From DATKXU01 sp035528905 (GTDB lineage: Bacteria > Armatimonadota > UBA5829 > DTJY01), in contig DATKXU010000096.1 in the NCBI GenBank assembly GCA_035528905.1, forward strand, positions 1-24,176: a stretch of DNA of 24,176 nucleotides, given 5' to 3'. The stretch's first letter is position 1. Each line of letters opens with the position of its first letter. Shown piece by piece: positions 15,936 to 22,839 of the stretch. The notes under the pieces were generated by a model. It was not told the origin of the DNA and searched no databases. It saw nothing but the letters and a program-made list of their open reading frames with translations. Made by a program: the position numbers and the translations under genes.

Positions 15936-16810
15936 CTCGATTTCGACTTTGCTTTCCCCTCTCCCTGTGGTTCGAGCGTGCAGATCGCTTCCGGCCGCTT
16001 GATCCGCAGAACCAGCGCCTCCAGCACGCGGAATGGATGATTCATGTTCTCAGGCCCTAGGTAGGCGGTAATCAGGTCCTGCGCGATGGCAATGTCGAGG
16101 TTCTCCTGCCCGGTGGCGACTAAGAGCACACCGTTGTCCGGTAGCGCCGGTGTCTGAAGGACGCCGGCGGTGACCAGCTCGCGTACCCGGCTTATCTCGA
16201 GGACTCCGGTGTTGTTGTAGACCCTCTGCATCTTCGCGAACATGTTTGGGCTGACTACCATCGCAAAAGGCCCGTAGAAGCCGGAGTCCAACAGCTTTCT
16301 GGTGGCGTCCACGGTGTTCTGAAATGCCCGCCCTGCTTCATCCCAGTTCAGCAGGGGCACTGTGTTCCGCCACCTGGCATTCATGAGGCCTTCAAATCCC
16401 AGCTTTTCGTTCCCGTTGAGGATCATGTCATCCTCGCTGTGAGCGACGAAGTTCGCGGCTGCGGCGGCCGCGCTGGTCTCGAGCGGCATTCCCAGGCTGC
16501 GACTGGTCTCGATATCCCGCCAGTGGATCTGGAAATCCTTGAAAATGAGCGGCACGGCCATGAAGTCTCGGACTTCGGCGTGGACAGGGTGGACGTCCTC
16601 CTCACCCAGCAAGCTCACGGCGCCTGCATCGGCGCCGGCGAAAGTATCTTCGTGGACGCACTGCACACCTGCGCCAAGCGGTCCGTACAAGCTGATAAAC
16701 CGCCTGGCGACAAGGCGGTTTCTGGCGACCTGGACGACCGTTTCGTCTATGCGCGTCCACTCCTCAGCAGTAAGCGGCGCGTCCTCCCGCAGCAGGTTCT
16801 CTGGTACCAT
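15932..16810 (-). CDS. Encapsulin shell protein (family 1, linocin-M18-like)
   Basis: The 292-aa product is an encapsulin, an HK97-fold protein that builds a closed protein shell holding cargo enzymes. The N-terminal helix region reads APLTAEEWTRIDETVVQVA (11-29) and is followed by ARRFISLYGPLG; both match family 1 encapsulins, as do FYGPFAMVVSPNMFAKM and ILEISRV-like segments later on (VLEISRVRELVTAGVLQTP) and the C-terminal AIAQDLITAYLGPENM, then FRVLEALVLRIKRPEAICTL. Length is slightly above the usual 265-285 aa because of a hydrophilic tail (EPQGEGKAKSKSS). ATG at 16808-16810 has GAGGAGGAG 4-5 nt upstream, a very strong site. The upstream neighbour is a phosphoribosyltransferase 98 nt away; the downstream neighbour is a PIN RNase overlapping by 4 nt. 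No classical cargo gene is present. Confidence 0.9.
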   Translation of the reverse strand: MVPENLLREDAPLTAEEWTRIDETVVQVARNRLVARRFISLYGPLGAGVQCVHEDTFAGADAGAVSLLGEEDVHPVHAEVRDFMAVPLIFKDFQIHWRDIETSRSLGMPLETSAAAAAANFVAHSEDDMILNGNEKLGFEGLMNARWRNTVPLLNWDEAGRAFQNTVDATRKLLDSGFYGPFAMVVSPNMFAKMQRVYNNTGVLEISRVRELVTAGVLQTPALPDNGVLLVATGQENLDIAIAQDLITAYLGPENMNHPFRVLEALVLRIKRPEAICTLEPQGEGKAKSKSS

Positions 16811-16909
16811 CTTCTCCTCCTCGTTGTCCCTTCCCGGTCAGAGTGCCAGAGAACGTGTTACCCGGCAAACGTAGGTTCCAAACCGAGAGAACGGCACGAA
16901 TCTCGCCCT

Positions 16910-17554
16910 TCAAGCGCCTGTGCTCTCTCCCGCACGGTGGAGAAGATCAATGACTTCCTCGTCGGTCGTCTGCTCGAACTGGTAGTACCAGGAGCCTACG
17001 GAGAAGAAGGGCTGGGGTGTCTCCAAGACTACGAGGTCATCAACCTCAGGTATCAGCCGGACAAGAGACTCCGGCGGCGCGACCGGCACCGCGAGCACGA
17101 GTTCTGCCGGATGCTTCCTGCGGATCGTCCGGGCTGCGGCGACAGTGGTATAGCCGGTGGCGACGCCATCGTCAACCAGAATGACCGTTTTCCCCTCAAT
17201 GTCGGGAAAAGGCCGGTCGCCATGATAAAGCCGCCACCTCCGCTCGAGCTCGCGCCTTTGGCGCTCGATCTCATCCCGGATGTATTCCTCCGAGACGCCC
17301 AGGTAGCGGATTGTCTCTTCGTCAAGGGCACTGACGTCGTCGCCGATGGCGCCAATCGCAAGTTCCGGCTGGCCCGGCGCGCCGATTTTCCGAGGAATAA
17401 CGACATCGAGAGGCACGCGGAGCGCTGTCGCCACCTGGTAGCCGACGACGACCCCGCCCCGCGGGATCGCAAGGACGATGGTATCCGGCCCTCGATACTG
17501 CTCAAGCCGAGCGGCAAGCCTTTTCCCCGCATCAACGCGGTCTTCGAATATCAT
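16910..17554 (-). CDS. Phosphoribosyltransferase (COG1926-like), paralog 2
   Basis: The 214-aa product has the phosphoribosyltransferase fold: VLAIPRGGVVVGYQVA (27-42), VVIPRKIG (51-58), and a canonical PRPP loop VILVDDGVATGYT (124-136). Motifs match the gene at 13659-14327 throughout, so the two are paralogs. COG1926 members have unknown substrates. The start is ATG 17552-17554 with GGAG about 8-9 nt upstream. It is the first gene of the co-directional group that continues with the encapsulin (98 nt gap) and PIN genes, so it may be made together with the shell. No encapsulin targeting peptide of the known GSLxIGSL type is visible at its C-terminus (DLLHRAGESTGA), though such peptides vary. 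Confidence 0.87.
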   Translation of the reverse strand: MIFEDRVDAGKRLAARLEQYRGPDTIVLAIPRGGVVVGYQVATALRVPLDVVIPRKIGAPGQPELAIGAIGDDVSALDEETIRYLGVSEEYIRDEIERQRRELERRWRLYHGDRPFPDIEGKTVILVDDGVATGYTTVAAARTIRRKHPAELVLAVPVAPPESLVRLIPEVDDLVVLETPQPFFSVGSWYYQFEQTTDEEVIDLLHRAGESTGA

Positions 17555-17566
17555 GGTGATCTCCGA

Positions 17567-17704
17567 TCAGACCATAAACGGTACTCCCCAGACCTGCGAT
17601 GACAGCAGCACCGCAACACAAATCGCAAAGCTGCTTATACGGGTCATGACTTTTACAGCGGCAGAAGCCACCTTATCATCATCAACGAGAAACAAGCTGC
17701 TCAT
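17567..17704 (-). CDS. Small hydrophobic ORF coupled to the secreted propeller-like gene, 45 aa
   Basis: ATG 17702-17704 overlaps the stop of the upstream gene as ATGA, and the frame ends at TGA 17567-17569, just before the phosphoribosyltransferase start. The product opens MSSLFLVDDDKVASAA and its second half is hydrophobic (SSFAICVAVLLSSQVWGV), so it could be a membrane peptide or carry a single signal-like helix. No internal ribosome site is seen; translation would depend on coupling. I do not recognise it. It may be a chance frame in a leftover segment. Confidence 0.3.
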   Translation of the reverse strand: MSSLFLVDDDKVASAAVKVMTRISSFAICVAVLLSSQVWGVPFMV

Positions 17705-18810
17705 TTTTTAGGCTCATAACGCATTACGTCTACACCAGTCTTATCGAACTTGAGGTGATATATATCTCCATTAGGTGCAATTGCAATGTTAGAGGCTATG
17801 CCCTTGCTGACTGGACTAGCTGGCAAACGCAAATGTGCAACGAACTTACCATCCGCGTCATATCGGTTCAGCAGGACGTCCGTGCCTATTATGGCCTTAG
17901 ATGATATTCTCACCGGGCTCGGCGATTTGGCGTAGGACACCGTGATAACTCCCCCCTGACCATCACAGAATACTGTCGCCACCCCGAATCTGACACCGGC
18001 GTAATGCGTCTTGATCTCGGCCTCACTGTCGAGTTGGACTTGCTTTACCAATACGCCGTCCGTGTTGTACCACATAGCCTCTACGGATGCGAGCGATTCC
18101 TTCTCTGTGGTGGACTTGCGCCACAGCAGCAGGCCGCCACACTCTCTGCCAAACGCTGGTAGGGCCTTGATCATCTTGCCATCGCTACTGAGCACCAGGC
18201 CTACGCTTCTGGGCTTACGGGTGTTGAGGTCCCAGCCCGTGAGTTCCAGTAGTATCCTGCCGTCGGACATAGCAGTTAACCACCCGAAGTCCGAGACCTC
18301 TGCGTTCAATTCCTTGCCAATCTTGGACAACGCGGATCGTGGCATGATCTCCGCACGTGAGTAGGACCAAATGCGTTTACCTTCGGTGGAGAACTTTGTG
18401 ATATGGGAACCAAAGCTGGAGTTGTATACGATAGTGTTCCCCTGTTTGTCGATGTCAAACAGCTGTATGTTCTCGAGCACTCCTGCGGTGGCTGCCAACA
18501 GCTTCCCGGAACTGGAGAACTTCTTGACCTTTCCATTGACGATGTCTCCGATGTAGATATTGCCACTGCCATCTACCGCAAGTCCCCTCACACCCTCGTT
18601 GCTCAAGCCCTCAGGGTTAGGTTTCGTTTCATCGACCCATGACACACCTACCTGAGAATCCAGTGAACCGAATTCAATGCGTGCAGCTTTACACGGCTTG
18701 TAGTTCACCGCCGCTGATGCCACAGTAGGCAAAACGGCGAGTAGAATCAACACACCAAGTATTGTAGCTTTCACGTTTATTGAGCCTCCCATCACCTTTA
18801 CGTGCTCCAT
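17701..18810 (-). CDS. Secreted NHL/beta-propeller-like protein
   Basis: The 369-aa product starts with a signal peptide ending LLAVLPTVASA and a mature part with repeated blades of propeller type: VRGLAVDGSGNIYIGDIVNG, KVKKFSSSGKLL, LFDIDKQGNTIVYNS, ITKFSTEGKRIWSYSR, LLNRYDADGKFVAHLRLP, IASNIAIAPNGDIYHLKF. These resemble NHL-type or SBP-like repeats used for binding or scaffolding outside the cell; the ligand is unknown. I took ATG 18808-18810 because it overlaps the stop of the upstream fragment as TAATG. A GTG at 18772-18774 with GGGAGGC 9 nt upstream gives a shorter signal peptide and is equally plausible. G+C is near 52% in a sampled line, lower than neighbours. No promoter was found. 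Confidence 0.7.
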   Translation of the reverse strand: MEHVKVMGGSINVKATILGVLILLAVLPTVASAAVNYKPCKAARIEFGSLDSQVGVSWVDETKPNPEGLSNEGVRGLAVDGSGNIYIGDIVNGKVKKFSSSGKLLAATAGVLENIQLFDIDKQGNTIVYNSSFGSHITKFSTEGKRIWSYSRAEIMPRSALSKIGKELNAEVSDFGWLTAMSDGRILLELTGWDLNTRKPRSVGLVLSSDGKMIKALPAFGRECGGLLLWRKSTTEKESLASVEAMWYNTDGVLVKQVQLDSEAEIKTHYAGVRFGVATVFCDGQGGVITVSYAKSPSPVRISSKAIIGTDVLLNRYDADGKFVAHLRLPASPVSKGIASNIAIAPNGDIYHLKFDKTGVDVMRYEPKK

Positions 18811-19049
18811 TATTGCACTACCAGTCTGAATTGCTTGTAATTGGTCTCTGGATCGTTGTATGGGTCGTCCAGCCAATCATCAAGACTCTGATTCGTCTGT
18901 GTTCTTACTACACTGCCAGGTGGGGTGCGATTCGGACTTCCTCCAGCCGCCTCTATAATGCTCATAGTGTCACCATCTACGTCTAGTGCGTAAACAGACA
19001 CGACATGACCCTCATGTTGCTTCTTCAGGCCGAAAAAGCCTCTCCGGGT
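18810..19049 (-). pseudogene. 3' remnant of a cysteine-peptidase-like gene
   Basis: A minus-strand frame with no ribosome site codes EGHVVSVYALDVDGD, SIIEAAGGSPNRTPPGSVV, then a tail ending YKQFRLVVQ. The G-H-V-V-S-V-Y-A-L-D start resembles the catalytic-histidine strand of C39/NlpC/CHAP-type peptidases, so it looks like the last third of such a gene. Upstream the frame reads into TRRGFFGLKKQ and then meets the amrS stop TAG (19050-19052) in the same frame. The 5' end appears to be lost where amrS begins. The stop overlaps the next gene's ATG (TAATG), suggesting an original operon. The peptidase identity is tentative. Confidence 0.45.
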
Positions 19050-19072
19050 CTACTGTCTACTGTCTACTACAA
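19050..19072. repeat. 7-bp tandem repeat across the amrS stop codon
   Basis: On the minus strand the last codons of amrS consist of three copies of AGTAGAC, the last of which runs through the TAG stop. On the plus strand this reads GTCTACTGTCTACTGTCTAC. It marks the border between amrS and the lower-GC island. Confidence 0.7.
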
Positions 19073-20108
19073 CACCCAGATCCGTCCCGCAGTTGGCGCA
19101 GGCGCCCTGCTTTGTAACCGCCTCGACCCGCGTGGAGTAGCCGAATCTCGAAATCGAGAGCGTGTGGCATGCCGGGCAATACGTGTTTTGGTCGTCCAGG
19201 GCCGCGACGTTCCCGATGTATACAAACCTCAGCCCTTCCTCGATGCCGATCTTTCGGGCCGATTCCAGCGTTTCAAGCGGCGTCGGCGGGACGTCCGTCA
19301 GCTCGGCACACGGGAAGAAGCGGGTGACGTGCCACGGCGTCAGTTCGCCGAGGTTCTCCTTGACCCAGCGGGCGATCGAGCGGAGATTGTCCGGCTCATC
19401 ATTCCATGTGGGGATGATGTTCGTTACCGCCTCGACGTGCATCTTCCACTTATCCTTCGCCAGCTTTGCGACGTCGAGGATGCCCTGAACCTTCGGGACG
19501 TTGATCAGCTTGCGGTAGAACTCGTCCGAGAAGCTCTTAATATCCACACGGTAGACATCGAGATGCGGGCCTATGACGTCCAGGCCCTCCGGCGTGATGT
19601 AGCCGTTCGTCACGTACACGGTGTAGAGGCCCCGCTCCTTCGCGATTCTTGCGCAGTCAACGGTATACTCCAGCCAGATCGCCGGCTCATTGTATGTCCA
19701 GGAGATGCCGCGGCAGTCATGCTGCTTTGCGAGGCGGACGGCCTCATCAGGGGCGACGTGATGGCCCGCCACGGCAGGAATCTTGACCCCGTCGGCGTAG
19801 GAGATTTCCCAGTTCTGGCAAAAGACACAGCGGAAGTTGCATCCGAAGCTGCCAAGGGAGAAGCACTTCGAGCCGGGAAGGTAATGGTACACCGGCTTCT
19901 TCTCTATTGGGTCCGCGGCCATAGAAGAGACAACCCCGTAGATAGTCGAGTAAATGTCGCCGCCCTTGTTCACGCGAGTGAGGCATATGCCCATCTTGTC
20001 TTCAGCGATGCTGCACCTGCGCTGGCAGACGCTGCACTTCGCCCGGTTGTTCGGGAGTTTATCGTACAATATGGCCTTGTGGAGGGGAATCTCCTCGCGG
20101 ATCGCCAT
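19050..20108 (-). CDS. amrS: AmmeMemoRadiSam radical SAM enzyme
   Basis: The 352-aa product has the radical SAM cluster FGCNFRCVFCQNWEIS (Cys90, Cys94, Cys97; CX3CX2C). An N-terminal set CSVCQRRC plus Cys42 (25, 28, 32, 42) and a C-terminal zinc ribbon (CPACHT, then CANCGTDLG) match AmrS of the AmmeMemoRadiSam system. The family usually works with a Memo-like (AmrB) and an AMMECR1-like (AmrA) partner, neither of which lies near here. Reaction and substrate are not known to me. ATG 20106-20108 has GAGGT 7 nt upstream. The 3' end is odd: the last codons and stop are made of a 7-bp tandem repeat (AGTAGAC). The length is normal for the family, so the repeat does not seem to truncate it much. Confidence 0.9.
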   Translation of the reverse strand: MAIREEIPLHKAILYDKLPNNRAKCSVCQRRCSIAEDKMGICLTRVNKGGDIYSTIYGVVSSMAADPIEKKPVYHYLPGSKCFSLGSFGCNFRCVFCQNWEISYADGVKIPAVAGHHVAPDEAVRLAKQHDCRGISWTYNEPAIWLEYTVDCARIAKERGLYTVYVTNGYITPEGLDVIGPHLDVYRVDIKSFSDEFYRKLINVPKVQGILDVAKLAKDKWKMHVEAVTNIIPTWNDEPDNLRSIARWVKENLGELTPWHVTRFFPCAELTDVPPTPLETLESARKIGIEEGLRFVYIGNVAALDDQNTYCPACHTLSISRFGYSTRVEAVTKQGACANCGTDLGVVVDSRQ

Positions 20109-20411
20109 TTCGGGACCTCACGAACATTGCCACAGAGGGTGATGCTGGGCCAGGCAGCATCTAAGTCAAGCGTCAGCCACTAACCCATTCGCGGCCGGAT
20201 GTGCTATTCCTCCTTCGTGACTGCTTGGATGTCCATACCCCGGGCGAAATGGACGGAAACGCGCCAGGAGCGACTGCGGCCCGGCCACGGCAGCTGGCTC
20301 AGGTAGTACTGCAAGAATGGCGCAGATTCTGGCACAATTACTGGCAGGGGAACGGCCGCTCGCCGTCAAACCTCTACAATAGTCGATAATGGCGTAGGGA
20401 GTGAGATCACC
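20109..20411. other. Divergent intergenic spacer, no gene seen
   Basis: About 300 bases between amrS and the phosphoesterase gene. A 7-bp hairpin GATGCTG/CAGCATC (20141-20161) lies in the amrS leader on the minus strand. TACAAT (20375-20380) could be a -10 for the phosphoesterase gene but has no matching -35. No coding frame with a ribosome site was found. Confidence 0.55.
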
Positions 20412-21914
20412 ATGCTTCGCAGATCGTGCGTTCTTGTATTAGTAGTCCTGCTTCTGGCAGCGGCGGCTGGCCCGTCGCTGGGATGGAAATTCGTGTCAAT
20501 GGCAGACAGCCGGGGAACCGAGTCTGCCAACCCCGTCAATACGGCGGTGCTTTCGGCCATTATCACACTCATAAACGCCGAGAATGTGGACTTCGTGATC
20601 TTCCAGGGGGATCCAGTCGTTGGGTCTTCGAACGACTCCAAACTCAGCTCCCAAATGGACACCTGGGTAGCGCTGATGAATACTCTTATCTGCCCCTGGT
20701 ACTACTGCCCTGGGAATCACGAGATTCAGACTTCCAACGCAGAGAACATCCTTCGCACAAAAGTAGACCAGCCGCTGAACGGCCCGGCCGGTCACGAGGA
20801 GATGGTGTACTCTTTCGACCATGAAAACGCCCATTTCGTCTCCCTCAACAGCAATCACTACGGGGAAGCTCACAAGGTCCAGAGGTCGTGGCTCGCGACC
20901 GACCTGGCGTTCGCCATGCAGCCGCATATCTTTGTAACGGCCCACGAGCCGGCGTATCCCGCAGGGCCGCACGTCGGAAGCTCTCTGGACGTGTACGCAT
21001 CAGAGCGAGACGACTTCTGGAATATAATGAGCAACAACGGGGTGAGCATGTATTTCTGCGGCCATGAACACCTGTACGCGCGGTCGAAGCACGGCAGCAT
21101 ATATCAGGTCATCAACGGCACGTGCGGCGCGCCGATCCACACCGGCTATCCGGGGACGATCGCGCAGCATCAGTACGTGGTGGTCGAGATCAACGGCTGC
21201 GATGTGCAGTGTACGGCCAAAAACGACACCGGCGGGGTGCTCGACTCATGGAGCTATTCCGTCCCGCCCCTGGTCTCGATATCCTCAGCAAAGGCGCTTC
21301 CGGACGGGACGTCCGTATCCCTCAGGCAGCAGGTTGTGACTGCAGGCACGGATCAGTTCGCGTCCGTGTTTTACATAGAGCAGCCGGAGAAGGCTGCGGG
21401 CATCAAGGTAAACGCTTCCGGCAAGACGGCTGCCTACGGAACCTTGGTCAACCTTACGGGGACACTGACAACCTCCGCAGGCGAGAGGGCCATAAACTGC
21501 TCCACGGTCACCACCGTGCCTCAGCCTGCGACTGTCCCCGATCCCCTTGGCATGTTGAATCGAGCAGTAGGCGGCGGCTCTTTGAACGAGTATAATCCGG
21601 GCGTAACCGGCGGCGTCGGTACGTTCAACACAGGGCTTCTGATCCAGGTATGGGGCGAGGTCACATCTCTGGACACAGCGACAAGTCGTTTCAACATTGA
21701 CGACGGCTGCACACTGCAATACGGCTCCGGCTCCCCAGGACTTTGGGTAAGCTACGGCGATTTAGCAGTGGGGAACACTGTCAATCCACCGGCCGTGGGG
21801 ACATACGCGAAGGTGACCGGCATCAGCTCGAGAAGGGTCTCCGGCAGCGATGTGATAGCCGTACTGCGAATACGCAGGCAGCAGGACATCGTATACTACG
21901 GCATGAGCCGCTAG
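20412..21914 (+). CDS. Secreted calcineurin-like metallophosphoesterase
   Basis: The 500-aa product has a signal peptide (residues 1-24, ending PSLGW) and a metallophosphoesterase domain: MADSRG (30-35), FQGDPV (GD at 66-67), GNHE (101-104), AHEP (His178) and GHEH (217-220). The first motif is D-S-R where D-x-H is usual, a common variant in this superfamily. After residue 285 come two segments that look like OB/beta modules: ALPDGTSVSLRQQVVTAG, then FYIEQPEKAAGIKV and RFNIDDGCTL, with TGGVGTFNTGLLIQVWGEVT between them. I recall this style of C-terminal part from Armatimonadota proteins. The enzyme probably acts on phosphoesters outside the cytosol; the substrate is unknown. ATG 20412 has GGGAG about 10 nt upstream. 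No operon partner follows on this strand. Confidence 0.82.
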   Translation: MLRRSCVLVLVVLLLAAAAGPSLGWKFVSMADSRGTESANPVNTAVLSAIITLINAENVDFVIFQGDPVVGSSNDSKLSSQMDTWVALMNTLICPWYYCPGNHEIQTSNAENILRTKVDQPLNGPAGHEEMVYSFDHENAHFVSLNSNHYGEAHKVQRSWLATDLAFAMQPHIFVTAHEPAYPAGPHVGSSLDVYASERDDFWNIMSNNGVSMYFCGHEHLYARSKHGSIYQVINGTCGAPIHTGYPGTIAQHQYVVVEINGCDVQCTAKNDTGGVLDSWSYSVPPLVSISSAKALPDGTSVSLRQQVVTAGTDQFASVFYIEQPEKAAGIKVNASGKTAAYGTLVNLTGTLTTSAGERAINCSTVTTVPQPATVPDPLGMLNRAVGGGSLNEYNPGVTGGVGTFNTGLLIQVWGEVTSLDTATSRFNIDDGCTLQYGSGSPGLWVSYGDLAVGNTVNPPAVGTYAKVTGISSRRVSGSDVIAVLRIRRQQDIVYYGMSR

Positions 21915-21933
21915 CCCCAAGACACCGCTTTCG

Positions 21934-22395
21934 TCACGCAGCCGTGAACAGCTTTTTCTGGGGCTCGACCTTGCGCGTGGGCATCCTGCTCGCGGCGGCG
22001 GCGAGCTTCCGGGCTGCCTGCACCCTGGATCTGGGCGCCGCGCGCACCTCCGCCAGGCGGTAGGTATACATAAGCGCCCTGATCCTCATGTAAAGAGGCG
22101 CCAGCGGACTTCCCGGCTCCAGGGGTATCTCCCGATTGACCAGCTTCACCACGCGCTCATCCGGACACAGGATCGAGATATTACGTGCGCGAATCTCCTT
22201 GCCAAGCTGGAGAGCGCGCAGGACTGCGCGGAGGTGAAGGTAATCGGAGCCCCCGAATACCTGCTCGTGTATGCTGCTGACGTTCGTCGCCGGCGCATGA
22301 GCCGCCACTACGCCGATCCCTGCCGGACCAACCTTCGGCTGGAAGACGGCGGTCGCGATCTGCACACACTTAGTCCGCAATCTTTGTGCTCGCAT
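21934..22395 (-). CDS. RNase H-fold protein with degenerate active site
   Basis: The 153-aa product looks like a reverse-transcriptase-like/RNase HI fold (PF13456 style). The strand-helix-strand core GIGVVAAHAPAT, then SDYLHLRAVLRALQLGKEIRARNISILCPDERVVKLVN, and the tail RSRVQAARKLAAAA follow the family order. Asp79 sits where the second catalytic aspartate usually is. The first strand lacks the D-G start, the glutamate helix position reads S50-D51, and the last aspartate is replaced by Ala, so catalysis is doubtful. The C-terminal tail is basic. ATG 22393-22395 has GGGGG upstream. The start lies inside the LysM gene end (26-nt overlap), so it is translated from the same message and is probably under the same SOS-like promoter. 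Confidence 0.6.
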   Translation of the reverse strand: MRAQRLRTKCVQIATAVFQPKVGPAGIGVVAAHAPATNVSSIHEQVFGGSDYLHLRAVLRALQLGKEIRARNISILCPDERVVKLVNREIPLEPGSPLAPLYMRIRALMYTYRLAEVRAAPRSRVQAARKLAAAASRMPTRKVEPQKKLFTAA

Positions 22396-22768
22396 ATCTG
22401 CCCCCGTTGTACAGTTTTGCGCTCTTGCCGCTCACCGGTATCACGAGGGTCTGGCCCTCGCGGAGCATCCGGCTCTTTCCCAGGCCGTTCGCTCGTGCCA
22501 GCGCATTCACACGCTCGAGGATGTATTCATTCGGGTCGCCGTACTCCACCGCAAGGCGCCACAGCGTATCGCCCGGCTCAACTGTGATCGCAGCCATCGC
22601 GCACGGCGCCCGTCCGACAACAGCGTTCCTCAGCCAGATTCCGGCCACGAACAAAAGAGCACCCACGGCGACCAACAGAAGCAGCAGCTCCGCGCGCTCC
22701 ATCACGCTAGATCCGGGCCGGGCACGTTCAAACTCGCCTACCGGGTACGATGGTCTTCTTGCCGCCAT
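22370..22768 (-). CDS. YneA-like membrane LysM protein
   Basis: The 132-aa product has one membrane helix (about 28-47, LLLLLVAVGALLFVAGIWL) and a C-terminal LysM domain (61-112): ITVEPGDTLWRLAVEYGDPN, then LREGQTLVIP. This layout is that of YneA-type cell-division suppressors, which in Bacillus are induced by the SOS response through LexA. LysM binds peptidoglycan glycans outside the membrane. ATG 22766-22768 has GGAGG 6 nt upstream. The promoter carries a 16-bp palindrome that could be a LexA site. No lexA gene lies in the window. The YneA parallel is inferred from domain layout and the operator; a general LysM wall-binding protein is the alternative. Confidence 0.72.
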   Translation of the reverse strand: MAARRPSYPVGEFERARPGSSVMERAELLLLLVAVGALLFVAGIWLRNAVVGRAPCAMAAITVEPGDTLWRLAVEYGDPNEYILERVNALARANGLGKSRMLREGQTLVIPVSGKSAKLYNGGRYASTKIAD

Positions 22769-22783
22769 GCGCCGCCTCCATGG

Positions 22784-22799
22784 GCAAACTTAAGTTTGC
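22784..22799. promoter_or_regulatory. Perfect 16-bp palindromic operator (LexA-like)
   Basis: GCAAACTTAAGTTTGC is an exact inverted repeat located 4 to 20 bases past the predicted start of the LysM promoter. Binding there would block transcription. It resembles known Gram-positive-type LexA boxes (GAAC-N4-GTTC) in spacing and inner AAC/GTT, but differs in the outer bases. Repressor identity is inference. Confidence 0.6.
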
Positions 22800-22810
22800 T
22801 TATTTCCCAT

Positions 22811-22839
22811 AGTATACCCGAAAGGTTCTCGTCTGTCAA
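22811..22839 (-). promoter_or_regulatory. Strong sigma70 promoter of the LysM/RNase H-like pair
   Basis: On the minus strand TTGACA (22834-22839), a 17-nt spacer, and TATACT (22811-22816). Eleven of twelve bases match consensus with ideal spacing. The predicted start is near 22804, giving a leader of about 35 nt that contains the palindrome. Confidence 0.78.

Noticed and set aside
16439..17602. Plus-strand frame of 387 codons across encapsulin and PRTase genes
   Set aside because: It spans two well-supported minus-strand genes and has no ribosome site or recognisable motif.
19005..20183. Plus-strand frame of 392 codons opposite amrS
   Set aside because: The minus strand holds the CX3CX2C cluster and both cysteine-rich ends; the plus frame shows no domain.
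20328..20350. Sigma54-like TGGCAC...TGGCA before the phosphoesterase gene
   Set aside because: The spacing between GG and GC is one base too long (13 instead of 12) for a -24/-12 element.
20201..20389. Small plus-strand frame in front of the phosphoesterase gene
   Set aside because: GTG start with no ribosome site and no recognisable product; it lies in a divergent regulatory spacer.
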